Below, piece after piece: positions 48,994 to 61,156 of a stretch of DNA of 64,000 bases. Every line of letters starts with the position of its first letter. Position 1 is the stretch's first letter. The translations under genes and the position numbers were made by a program. The notes below the pieces were generated by a model. It had not been told where the DNA came from and did no database searches. It saw only the letters and a list, made by a program, of their open reading frames with translations. The stretch comes from Ectocarpus siliculosus (taxonomy: Eukaryota; Sar; Phaeophyceae; Ectocarpales; Ectocarpaceae), in assembly GCA_000310025.1 (NCBI GenBank), contig FN649736.1, positions 1,284,736 to 1,348,735 on the forward strand. Reading direction: 5' to 3'.

Positions 48994-51900
48994 ATGGGTG
49001 TGGAGGGTGCGGTATGCATGGTGACAGGGGGCTCCGGTCTCACTGGAAGGCGCTTGGTGGAAATGCTAGCGGAGAAGGGTGCCGCACGCGTTGTGTCTTT
49101 CGACATTGCTCCTAAGCCCGCTGATGCCATGGAGCATCCGGCTATCGAGTACCAGCAGGTGGGCTTACAATGTAGCCCTACAGGTGGCCACAGGCCGTGA
49201 GCCAGGCCACCACGGGAGTGCAATTAGAGATTGCTGGGTTTTTAGGTGTAGTTGGGTTCTATCGCCGAGTTTGCTCCCATTTCGAGTATCTCCTCAAGTA
49301 CTGCTGTGCCCATGTGTCGTACCGTCCATTACCGCAGCAGCAAGTAAATCGTAAATCACCACGGAGGGTTGCGCTCCCTCCGACACGCAGCAAGCACGCC
49401 TCGTCCTCTACCCAGCAGTGATGCGTATCCTCTACCATGCGGTTCTCCATGGGAGGTTAACTTGTGCAGGATGCATGGACGAGGTCGTTCGATTTGCACA
49501 TATCCATGCACATCTCCTTGGAACCATGGTCTGTACAGGGGAACCTGACGATCCCCGACGACGTGGACAAGGCATGCGAGGGCGCAGACTGCGTGTGGCA
49601 CGTCGCGGCCCTCGTGGGACCTTTTCATGCGAAGGAAGCGTACATGGCGGTCAATTACCAAGGAAGCCTAAACGTCCTCGAAGCATGCAGGTATGTGCAT
49701 GACCGCGGGTACCCAATGCCATGCGTGCGTTGTTCTGCACCAGACCGATGAAAGGTCCTGAAATGTCGTGAGTATGGTGCCGCACCATACATTTAGTCAT
49801 GTCCAACGCACGCCCCGTATGCCTGACTGCTGCTCCTGCTGCTAATTGGGCCATTTTTCCTGGGAAGCCCCTGTTTCTCCGCCGTGTAAATCTTCATCCC
49901 TCGTCGAACAAGGCACGGACGAAACGAAGTAAATAGACGTGACCAGAAACAGTTTAACGTGAAATAATTGTTGTTCTACGAGTTGTCAACGACAATGTGC
50001 TCGCATAATCGCATTTGCCAGGAAGCATGGCGTGGGGAAGCTCATCATGTCGAGCAGCCCGAGTACCCGCTTCGATGGCAATGATATCGACGGCCTCAAG
50101 GAAGACGAGCTTGAGTACCCGAAGAAGTTTTTGCAGGTGATTTCGTTACCGATACGTGTGCATGCGCACAGCCAATATTTGCTCTTTCGCGCGCCGTTTC
50201 AACCCAGTGCAAAGATGCTCCAGAATTTTTTGAAGTTGTCGACGCTTGTTCATGGATGCAATTCTTGAATAACCCGCCACGTCGCGTTTGATTTGCGCCA
50301 GCTTTATGCAGAGAGCAAGGCGAAGGGAGAAGTGGCCGTGTTGGAGGCTTGCTCGGACAGCCTCCTTACCGTTGCGATAGCGCCGCATCAGATCTACGGA
50401 CCGAGGTGCGTAGAGTGACGAGTTGTCCTTTGATGCTTCACCTCGAGAACATGTCTCTACTCGCGAGATGCTTTTAGGCCTTGTGAAAGCAACAGCATTG
50501 CCCGAAAAACGAAACGCGCCGCCTGTGACAATACGCTGCAGGGATAACTTGTTCATGCCAAGCCTCCTTGAGGCGGCTGGAAAGGGACAGCTGCGAGTGT
50601 TCGGCAACGGGAAGAACAAGGTCTCCTTCACTTACCTGGACAACTATTGCCACGGGTTAATACTCGGATACGATGCCTTGTACCAGGTGCGTGCTACCTC
50701 CGTGTTTGGGAACTTGGGAGGGTGTTATCTTGTCGACCTGGTGTCCAGTGGTAGGCTGATAGTTGCGTGCAGTTAAGGGCGGCCAGCGGCAACTTGACTA
50801 ACTATACCAGACGTCGAGTAAGGTTGCTCCTTTGTTGTTTTTGTCGCCCCATCAGCACGTTCCGCACCTCGTCGTTCGTGTGATCTGGTCGGTTTGCAGG
50901 GGTCACCGGCATTAGGGAACTTCTACATCGTGACGGATGGAGGCTGGCAGGTAGGCCTGCGGGATCGACTATAGCCCCAAACGTCTGGAAGCCAATACTT
51001 GAGTGACGGTTTATTGTGTGTCTTCAATGCAGGAACGCGGGCCTATCTTCTTCCGATGCTGTTCTTTTATAAGACTCTGCTGTGGTATGACTGCTATTTT
51101 TGCAGCAACAACTGCTCTAGTTCAGAACGATTTAAAAGTCGCTTGTTCTACTTGTAGTCAACTAGGCTATATGATATCAAATTACTCAGTGGAAGGGTGC
51201 GCACGCAGTCTTTGGGGTCAACAGATCTAAGCATGTTTTTTTTCATGATGAAAATGCGCTTACCGAGTACCAATATGTGGCACCCTTCTGCCCACCGTGA
51301 CAGTACTTCTGGAGGGTGATTGACGGCGCGGGTATGGCCATGGGCTTCAAGTCTCTCTTTGACAAGATGAAGCTCCCGACGCTGCTAATGGTACCAGTGG
51401 GCTACGTTTGCGCAGGCATCGGCTGGATTTTGGGGCGAAAATTGCGGGTCAACCCGTTCACGGTTAGTAGTCTGTAATGTGATATGTATGTAACCTCTTG
51501 CAGATTTTCCTTGCCTCAGAACAAAAGTTTTCTTTGACTAACGATCCCGACTACGAAAAAGCAGCCCCTCGGTACGAAGCACTGCGCGTATGCTTTGCTG
51601 TGAAATTGTCCCAACCTCCAGCCAGACTGCCCCAGGAGTACGTACCCGATGGTGCACGACACCTCTGGTATTATGCTATTAGGCTAGGGGCCTGCGGTTG
51701 CATGACAGCCGAAGCCCTTTTGGGTTTGTTGAAAATAGATTGCCCTTTGATCTCAACGGTTAGTATAGCGTATGACCAAATCATACTTCCGTGAACACCG
51801 AATGCTACTTGACCATCTTGCCCCAATCGTCTATGTGGCCTGCGCAGGTGAAGATGCTCATCATCCACAGATGGTTTGATATCTCGGCGGCCGAGCGGGA

Positions 51901-52003
51901 CCTCAAATACAAGCCGATTGTGACGTTCGAGGAAGGATTCTCCAAAACTATAGCTTGGTTGAAGGAGGATTGGCTGCCGACCTTTAAGGCCAAGCACGGG
52001 TAG
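48994..52003 (+). CDS. NSDHL: Sterol-4-alpha-carboxylate 3-dehydrogenase, decarboxylating
   Basis: 3-beta-HSD family enzyme of sterol C4 demethylation: NAD(P)-dependent oxidation at C3 with loss of the C4 carboxylate, normally on the ER or lipid droplets. Exons: 48994-49158, 49539-49690, 50022-50136, 50302-50405, 50542-50686, 50900-50950, 51304-51462, 51848-52003, giving 348 aa. Seen: [14 protein letters not shown] (Rossmann TGxxGxxG), [47 protein letters not shown] (catalytic YxxxK), [27 protein letters not shown], then a hydrophobic segment ([17 protein letters not shown]) and [19 protein letters not shown]. Slightly shorter than animal and yeast proteins of about 350-375 aa. The start follows CACAGCGTC. 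Another 3-beta-HSD substrate cannot be excluded. Confidence 0.9.
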
Positions 52004-53275
52004 GTATTGTTTGATAACGGTCAAATCCAACGTGGTATTTATACCATTCGATTTTGTTTGCCTCGTACTTTCTGCGGGTTGCCGATAACGAGTACGATGG
52101 TACTTCTACATTTTTATGCCTTATTAGTGCGTCACGGGCTTTTGGAAACTTGTCAGCACTGGCCTCCATCGACAGAAACCGCTCGACCGCGTGAGGTCTC
52201 GAGAAGCCCCACTTGAACAGCCACTTCGTGGCTCGTGAGTTGTCCTGGGGGTACCCTTCGGTACCTATGGCCGGCCCGGGTACTACACCACGAAAGGTGA
52301 CTGTTTATGGAACGTGCTATTTGAGGACGTAAGATCCAGGCGATTTAATACGGTTTTGCTTGGTGTGTTGCTGTTAGCGAGACTAGAACCGCCTATCAAA
52401 GACCTTTGGCGGAGTAAACTAGATGTATATTGTCCATAGCCAGCGTCGACCACCTAGTTAGCTTGTTTCAGGTATTCCGTTCGCATCGTTTGTGATTGTT
52501 TGCCGACCCCGCATAGCGCCAGCGCCTCTCTTTCGTTCTGCCGTTCTTTTGGTGTGACTCCCTCTTGCTCGTTGAGGCAGCATTCGGCGAGTCGACCGTG
52601 GCCACCGCTCGGCACCAACGGACACGATCAATGTGATGCAGGTCTTCGCGATTTGGAACTATCTTGTAGTTAGCGATGGCGTGGATGGCTGCCGGTGCTC
52701 TTTGTTGACAGGCAAACGCTTCGTTGGATCTCTGTGCAAGCAACGAACGTTGTGAATGCTCGCAAGGGTTGTATTGAAGGGATAGTACGTAAGAACATTT
52801 GGACGATTGGCCACTAGGCTGGTCGCCAGCCTGCTGCGGCCAATCAGGCCGTCGTCAGATACATTTTTGATAACATAACCCTCCACCGGAACAGCAGGTA
52901 AATGGTGTATAATCATCACCGAAGAAGACAGACCGAAAGTGCACCGATCGATAGACACTGCCGACGGCAGCAAGCTACTTCTCGCTACTACTCACAATTT
53001 ATGATGCTACATACACAAGTCCAAGGTGTACGATTCAGGCCGGGTCGCCGTAAAAAACGCCAAAGACTTCCGCCGCCACCCTCCCGGCGTTTTATCTCGG
53101 CCTCCATTGCCCCCTCGAGAGGGTTTCGATGCAAACAAGATTCTACTAGAAGGTGGTCGAAGACAGCATCGATTTGTGTCAGGTGCCACAACACAGAGAG
53201 AGAAAAAAACACCTTGCAAGCTTGCTACCCCACACACATAGCTGAAGACACGATATGCTGTTGCTCCCTTGTCGA
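52004..53275. other. Spacer between convergent NSDHL and GLDH genes
   Basis: No gene supported. The 233-codon plus-strand frame at 52902-53603 overlaps GLDH coding sequence antisense and resembles nothing. Confidence 0.5.
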
Positions 53276-56200
53276 TTATTTCGCTTGTCCAAGGCACGAG
53301 TTGATGTGGTCGTTGGCCATGATGTTTTTTGGGTCAAGCAGCGCCCGCACAGAGTTGAACGCGCCGACGGGAAATCTGAACGGCGTGGTACAGGTAACAT
53401 CAGATCGGAGGACAGAGCAGACAGCGATCAAGCGCTCGCGAGGAAACGTTTGGGGGATTGGGAGATGGATTGCCACTCATCGCCTCACGGGGTGTATTGT
53501 ATTGATATCTCATCACTACCCTGCATGTAGAAAACGCGTGCTTATCACCGACGAGCCTGATGTACACGGGAAAATGCTTAACCTACACAGGGCCACGTAT
53601 TAACTACTACCGCCGGCTGATTCTGGTCGACCTTGCGCCTCGACCGAAACGAGTCCTCGCCCAAAAAATTGGAAACAGCAGAGCAGGTTCGTCGCAAACC
53701 TTCGCCCAAGTCTTGCCCTTGTATCCTCAGCCTCCCTCGCTGTACGTGGCTTCTCGATCTTCGCCCAGTGCACTGCACAGTCGTACCTGTCACGTTGAAT
53801 CGGGGATCCGAGACGGCGGAAATACACAGCGACAATTTGCTGCCATTTCGACGCTGGCGGAAACCTTGGATCCGTCCGCAACGAATACACAACGCATGTC
53901 CTTTGCAAACCTGTGACGAAAATCGTCCCGCAAAACCTGCCTCGCTGACGAAGAAGCAGATTTCATTACTTTCTTAGGGGGTAGGTTAGGTGTAGATGCT
54001 GAAAGCATACGTGGGGCAAGCAGGCACAGCACGCAGACGCACCTGTCCCACAGTCGAACCTTGCACAGGTCGCGGTATGCGAAGAACGCCTCCGTCACCC
54101 GCTTTCGAGCATCCACATCGTCCGCGGGGAGGTACATTATCACACCCACCCACGAGAAAACCTTCCGGCGCACGCACACAAGTAGAGAATGCGATACACG
54201 AGACAACAAAGCATGAGGTAATTAGACATGCGGTCATAGCTGACTTGAAGCTTTCGTTCAAAGCGTAGGGCGGGCAGAGGCCTGGGACGAGGTGGAAGCG
54301 TTGCAATGTACAATACACGCACCGTTTCAGGCGAAGCTCCATCGTGCGCGGGGCTCAAGGTGGCGTTGCTTGAGGACGTCCATCGCTGTTCGATAGGCGC
54401 TGGTGCCGGTATTCCTTCCCTCTCGATGAGGCGCATTAGTTCGTCCTGAAAGTACGCGAGATGGTTTGTCACGTCAGAACAGAAACAAAACCAACAAGGA
54501 CATGGCAAACATCATGATACGTATGGCGAGGAAATAACACGGGCGTGCCTTCCCGAAACGATCCGCACTGTCTCGCATGCATCGTACGGTTGCGGCTGAA
54601 AGTTTACGGAACCATCGCTTGCTCCCAATACCACCGCTCACCATGTAGTCAAGGTCTTTGCCGTTTGGCTCCTCGAGCGTGCCCACCGGGAAGGAGACCT
54701 CGTTAACCCATTGCTGCCCACCGCACTCAAAACCAAGGATTTTGTCACTGTAGTCTACGCGGGTCCCTTGGCTCCGGCGCCAGAATTCCGCCTCGGCATT
54801 GTTGACCTGCCCACGACAGGAGTCCCGACGGGTTCGAAATTTCACTGCCAACGCGGAAGGGCCACTAGCGCTCGACGCAACAGCACATGAGTGTGAATGC
54901 GAACCCATGTTCTCTACCAACGCCTGACGCCATGTCACGTTGAATGAAATTCTATCTGAGAACCTTGCGCGGGAGTGACGGTGTGCATGCTATCCAACTT
55001 ACCTGTTTGATCCAGGAGACGTCCAACGGCGCCACCGCAAGAAGGTGGTCTCTCAGCCCCGCAAAGTCGAGGGAAGAAATGTCCTTGAGGGCGGCAGGGG
55101 ACAACGTAGAGCCGACCTTCTCCAAGAGGAGGTTCTCCAGTGGCTGAAGACAGTCCCTTTTGTCCCTTTCGTTGTTGGCTGACAATGTCCATCGTGCATG
55201 AGTTGGTAGAGCAAACGGCGTGACTCTTTGGTGACAAGCGCAAACAGTCGAAGCAGATTGCCGCAGCTACAGGAAGCCCAAGGCGCTACACTACTGTGAC
55301 AACGAAAAACACAGATCTCCATGCAGCCAGCCAAGAACGATCATTACCTGGTGTCATATCGACAGTATTGTCATCCCGGGCTCCCCGTTGGAGGGCTTTG
55401 TCCATCTGCAGCGGAGTATCCAAACGTTCAAGGACGAGCGAGGGAAGTTATGTTAACCGACCTTTCTCTGAGAAATGTGAGGCCATCTTCACTTTCACCT
55501 AGGGCTTCAAGTCGGCAACTCAAGGACAAATGGCAAACATCGAGCGAGGTTATTGTATGGACGAGGAATGATTCGGTATGCGCCATACCCACTTCAAGGG
55601 AAGCCCAAGACGGACGAACGCATGTATAAAATGTACCTGCACTGGCCTTGTCGTTGACTTGCCGTGTAGGTCGACGGGGTTGCAGCGCACCACGACAACG
55701 GCATCAGTGTATGGGATCCACATGTACCTGACCAATCAGGAAGCGTTTTACACCGTTGTACGCTTCACGTAAGTGTGGTGCATAGCGTGCTTGGGTGGTG
55801 AAACTGTCGAGTCAATCCGTTTCGCCGTCTTCAAGTGGGTGTCGGCGTTCGTGCATTTTTTACCGCACGAGTCGCCGAAAACGGCGATCTACCGTACCTG
55901 ATGTGCTTGTTGCTTCGGAGCAAGGCGTCGTGATTCGCCTTCACCTCTGCGCGAGTCATAACAGCAGTGCTTTCCACCAGCTGATGGCGCTCCACGCACT
56001 TGATCGTTACCTCCGTCACAACACCGAATGCACCGAGTCCAACCTGCTCGAAATCGAAGAAAAAGCGCGACAAGTTGAGGCATCTGTCGCATACGAACAT
56101 CACATCCCCAAGTTGGCGTTATTGCACCATTGCCATCATCCGTCGCTGTGACCGGATCCAACCCACAACTTTTCTTCGCCAAGCTCACCTTGGCCATGCG

Positions 56201-57971
56201 AAAAAGAGAAGGGTTTTTCTCATTACTCAGTTCCAAGGTACCAAGTTTTGGCGTGACCAGCTTCATCCCTACCACCTGCTCATCCACGGGAGGTATGGTA
56301 GCACCGGTTCCATGTGCTCCGACCTGAGGGCGGACAATAACCAGACGGCAAGGGTCGAGACTTGAACTCACAAGGTTTCGCGTGCTTAAGCACAATGCGA
56401 GCAACAACGTTGCTCTTTCACCGCGCTTTCTGGGTGCGTCCTCCAGCGTTGCTTGTACCGCTGTGTCAATATCCGTCCATTATACACAACACCTGGCGAT
56501 CTCCCAAGTGCGCCGGCAGCATATCATGGTATCAAGCAAAACCATATCGCTTGCATTTGTTACCATGCCGAGTTGCGGGCTTCGGTATGGTTCGCACCTG
56601 CAGAAAACCGCCGAGTTGCTGCTCGCTGATTGAGGCGTAATTCTGGAGCGTCAATCCATGAGGCGCTAGCGCGTCCACCACTTGCTGCACTCGCGCTCCG
56701 GCCTGGGAGAGAAGCACGGTTGATCGATTTGACGGAAAGTGTCGCCACTAAGATGAGGTGAGCATGCTGGTGCAGCAATGCCACTGCAGCGATGCTGGTC
56801 CCCCGGTTGCTAGGTGCTTACCTATACGTGTTTCTCTGGTTGGGAACAATCTCTGCATGTCTCGATGCCGCTTGACCACGCAAACGGCAAGTCAACTACC
56901 ATCCTTTTTACAACGAACACGAGAAAAACTTGGCACGCAGCATTCCTCACTTCTACGGTCACAGTTCCTTTCTTCTTGTCCACGTGCAGCACGCGATCGC
57001 ACTGGCCGAGAGAGAGCATCGCATCTTCACTGAGGCCGAGGCCGTTCGGGGAGAGAGCGTTACCGACAACACGTATGCGCTTTCCCGAGTTGTGAGCCTC
57101 GCTGATGATGCGTTCAACCTTGTGGCAAGGGCGAAGGGCGGAGGAAAGCGAAAGTTTGTGGGCGAGGCAATACCGCGAACAGGGTGATTGATATGAGAAT
57201 ATCAAAACGTCGACCAACAACACACCTTGTTGAACAAACAGGTGTTCGTTCCATATCAAGATGTTCGATTGTTTCAACGGAAAGCGAGGAATTCTTGCTG
57301 CAAAAATGCAGCGGAGGCGATGGGTTTTAGAGTGCACCTCCTCAATAGAGCACGCTTTCCATTCCTTTCACTCCACCAGTATTCTGCCGGTGATTTGTCG
57401 AATGTCGCAGCTCATGTTTTGAGTTTGAAACAATGCACCCTCGAACGTCATTAACCTTGCTTGGCTGTGTGGCCTCGACAGGGCGATGTCGAGGTACAGT
57501 GCAGTGATACAATAGTATCAAAGTAAACAGAGGCAGGACCAATTTCACCTCATGGGCGGATTCTGGCTGCAGGTAAGCCTTCGTCTTGACGGAGTGAGTC
57601 GACGACCAGTTCTCGATTTCCACGTCGTCATCGTCATCATCCTTGTGCTCCTCCTGTAGTTTGCGGCAAGGGCATGCAGTGATGGGCAGTTCAACTCCCG
57701 CCGCATTCATTTACATATGCCCCTGGTGTTACAACATCCAAACTCAAGAACCTGACTTTTCCATACATTCATTGCACCACACGGTTGACGACACGTAGGC
57801 TCGAGCGAAGGGGACTAACACGTCCATCCGAAGGAACGTCACCACAAAGCGAACTTAGAGGCTGCTACCATCAGACAGCTTGAGAGCGGGCACGCCTTCA
57901 TACCCAATTGAAACCAGCGTCCCCAAAAACTCGTCTCTCTGAAATAACATGCATTTTCCGCGTGACTACGT

Positions 57972-58038
<67 letters not shown>

Positions 58039-58880
58039 TGGACACACCGCGCGGATTTCCCACAGCAGACCATCTTGGAGACACATATAAAAGCCCTTCA
58101 TCGCTGATCGGCATAGCAGCGAAATTTCCATCCACAGACCTCAATCACGAATCCTCGCGGATGCGATGGTAATGAGAATAACCTCAGCTCTGGGACCAAT
58201 AGTGCCTTTGTTGTCATATTCCACCACGCCGTTGTTACTGAGCTTCAACTTGTTGGCGTGTACCAGGTGTCTGTCATCAGCGCTTTCTAATACGCACATA
58301 ACACCGACAATTTTCTCAACATAAAACCATGTAAACACCGCTTCAGCAAGTTCTAGAACAGTCCCTGAGCTTGAATTGCGTACCTCGTGGACTGAGAGAG
58401 CTGCAACGACGATGTGCTGTAACGAGCCGTCTTAGGGGAGGTCTGCGGGCGTCATGCCCGCCCGAGGTACGCCTCCTTCAGTGACGTACACAAACACAAA
58501 CACGAGGAGCTCTCTCTGTCTTCCAACCTCCTCCGCGGCCACCCTGCCCGGGGAGCCCAACGACTACAGAAAAAAAGCGTGTTCGCATTTTTCATCCGGC
58601 TGTTGGCCCCCTGCCGTATGTTAGGTAGCCGGTTAGCGTGGTCGATGCTACGAAAAAGAAACACACACTCTCATTGGTTGCTATGCATACCTGCGCACAC
58701 CTGAACAAAAAAATCATTACAGCGCACCTGGCATTGCGCCAATCCTCCCAAAGCCGCCGCCGTGGTGGCCATCAGTGCCATCAATGACATGCTTTCAGCA
58801 TAGGTGGGCACATCTGAGCAGCTCTCCGCACCACAGGGGGGGGTGTAGGTCAGGCATGACCCATGCCCGCGGGATGCCAT
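53276..58880 (-). CDS. GLDH: L-galactono-1,4-lactone dehydrogenase (ascorbate synthesis)
   Basis: Mitochondrial inner-membrane flavoenzyme that makes L-ascorbate from L-galactonolactone with cytochrome c as acceptor. Exons: 58728-58880, 57549-57653, 56951-57118, 56598-56702, 56189-56323, 55898-56043, 55637-55727, 55348-55405, 55003-55178, 54642-54806, 54323-54445, 54043-54161, 53700-53786, 53276-53375; phases agree, about 575 aa. Seen: ENWSSTHSVKTKAYLQPES, RIRVVGNALSPNGLGLSE (FAD domain), RVQQVVDALAPHGLTLQNYA, VGAHGTGATIPPVDEQ, IPYTDAVVVVRCNP, AEAEFWRRSQGTRVDYSDKI, CGGQQWVNE, PAPAPIEQRW, FSWVGVIMYLP, VHWAKIEKP. Leu stands where covalently flavinylated relatives have His. Exon 1 (hydrophobic SLMALMATTAAALGGLA) is less sure: an ATG at 57710 reads straight into exon 2. 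Intron 1 holds a (GA)n. Confidence 0.94.
57973..58035. repeat. (GA)n microsatellite, about 30 repeats
   Basis: Uninterrupted GA dinucleotides in intron 1 of GLDH as modelled. Length probably polymorphic. Confidence 0.97.
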
Positions 58881-59621
58881 ACTTCGCCATCCCAAAACGG
58901 CGGCAGCACGGCGCACCTACCCGAAAAAGGAGCAGAAATGAAAAGATTTTGGAGTTATTGTAGTGCGGGGGGCGGGTATAAAAGGGTGGTGGGGCAGCTG
59001 AAGATGACCGCCTTTTATTGGGCAACCGCCTCATTCAGGTTTCTACAATACCTCAGCAAGGCCGTTACCGCCCTACAGTGAGGGAAAACGAATGTACGAG
59101 CTTACCGTTTTCGCGAGTAATGTCCCACCGGCGCGCCGCAACGAGATAGAATATCGTCACGCACAGCGGTGTAACGTCGTGTGTAGTACGAGCCGCATCA
59201 TCACTTGTCACTGTTTCGATGCTAAACGTTCATCAACCCTCTGGTTGACTTTGGGCGATTTTTGTGATGGAAGGTATACAACATGGTGTTACGGGGAGCA
59301 ACGAATCCGTGCACCTCGTGAGCAAACACAAAAGACAGGGAGGGAGGGCAACATGGACCTACGGAAAGAAACAATGATATCCAGACGGTAATATGCAAAT
59401 ACCATTGTTGATGGTGTTAACAGAGTCCCCGCTCGTCCGCTCTACAGCATCTGAAGACAGGGTTGTCAAGCGCAAACCCGGGTTCGAAACAAATATCACT
59501 GAATCACATCGGGCATTGGGTGAACCGGAGCTAAAGTTGGCGAGCGGTCTATTCGCTCGCAGGGCGCGTGCCCACGTGCCCCAATCTCACACAAACATCA
59601 TCCACCGTCGCACACCTCCCG

Positions 59622-59622
<1 letters not shown>

Positions 59623-59683
<61 letters not shown>
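59623..59683. repeat. (GA)n microsatellite, about 29 repeats
   Basis: Second GA array of nearly the same length as that at 57973. Confidence 0.97.
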
Positions 59684-59686
<3 letters not shown>

Positions 59687-60180
59687 ACAGCAAACACAAC
59701 ACACCGAGGGTGGCTGCGCATCGTTGTAGTGCATCGCAATGACTGCAATCCTGGTGGCTATCATTGTACACTGGCGGATTGCCGTGAACGGTTTTTCGCG
59801 ATGGCAGATAGATGCTTACTGAAGGTAGACTATGGGATAACAACTTTGGTAGACGTTTCCGTGGTTGCTGAAGGGGAGTCCCGCATAAATCCCCCGCCCC
59901 CTTAAGGTACATGGAGTCATTTGAATCCAGACTTTGACAGACCCACGCCTGGTATAAAACCGGACTACCACGCTCACACTTCGCACCCAGACCGAGAGTT
60001 GGTCAGGAAAGATTCACAGAACCCTCAGTTTGATTGGGTGAAATGGTGATACGACCGTTTATTTTGTTCTACCTCAAGCTTCATTAAGCTAACCCTGACA
60101 ACGGGCTCCACAGCCAACCCGCAAGCAGCAAAAGGATGTTTCATTGTTCTTTCTCCTCGTGCCACATCACCGCGCGGTAC

Positions 60181-60184
<4 letters not shown>

Positions 60185-60216
<32 letters not shown>
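60185..60216. repeat. (AGC)n microsatellite, about 10 repeats
   Basis: Pure AGC/CAG triplets; the poly-Ala and poly-Ser frames across it are chance. Confidence 0.95.
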
Positions 60217-61156
60217 ACCAGCACCGCAAGGGCATCAACCGCGAGATGTACTGCCGTTCTCACGTGGTTTTGCACCCTTCCTGCTGGAGTTTTTCCCCGG
60301 CTCGCGCGGCTCAGGGGGCTCACTGACCGCAGTCCCATGTCAACCCCAACCCAGTGCAACCCCCACCCACAGGCTATTCGTTGTTTGTGTCGACGTTTTT
60401 CAGCAATAGGTTTGTTTTTAGACTCCTGCAGTATCTGTTGATAGAGATAGATTCTGTTCGTTTTTGTGAGAAAGAAATACTCCGATTAACAAGCAACAAT
60501 GAAGGGAGTGGCCAGCACACAACACATACATATGCCACAACCACACATCTCCGCCGCGGTTCTTTCCCGGGCTAACTCTTGTCTCCGTGCGATATCTCCC
60601 GTGTGAACACCCGTTAACCGGGCTTCAAATATGAGTCGACATTCGATTTCTCCTTTGAGACAGAGCCTAACCGAAGGATCTAGGCAAGGACGAAATGTAT
60701 ATCCATCAGACAATTGCAGGTTTCCGAAAGTAGTGGGGACCAAAGGGTTCGTCTCGGCACTCTTGCCTCGCTCTGACATGAATGTGACGTGATCAACACA
60801 CCTTTCCTTGGCACACCAGCGTTCGCAAGCTGAGCATTGTAGATGCCTTGGTGGGAGTGGCTGGTGTGCTACAGCTCGAGAGAGAGAGAGAGAGTGCGCG
60901 CCCAGTAGCGTGTCAGCGCACAGCGCACAGCCGTGTGACGAATGACGAACGGCAAACGCCGAGTCCCGCCGACGGCAAACCGGCGGCACTGTGCGTTTCG
61001 ATCAATGAAGAGTAATTGCAAGTTCAGAATCAAGATGCCTCCTGCGCTTTTCTGGCCAGATTCCCCATGAAACCCCTCCCTCCCCCGCGCTCTGCACCGC
61101 ACACGCTCCGCCTTTCTCTGCTCTCTGCCTCTGTGCTCCACGCGCAACACCGAATC

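Larger units (their letters stand above)
58881..61156. other. Spacer between divergent GLDH and CS-domain genes
   Basis: No gene supported. Contains a second (GA)n (59623-59683), a (CAG)n (60185-60216) and a short GA run (about 60881). GGTATAAAAGGG at 58975 and GGTATAAAACC at about 59950 look like TATA boxes in plus orientation but lead to no recognised coding region. Confidence 0.5.

Noticed and set aside
52902-53603. 233-codon plus-strand frame
   Set aside because: Antisense to GLDH exon 14 and the spacer, Arg/His-rich, no similarity.
59440-59490. tRNA suggested by GGGTTCGAAAC
   Set aside because: No A box or matching stems upstream.
60136-60441. Poly-Ala/poly-Ser protein
   Set aside because: Created by the (AGC)n microsatellite.
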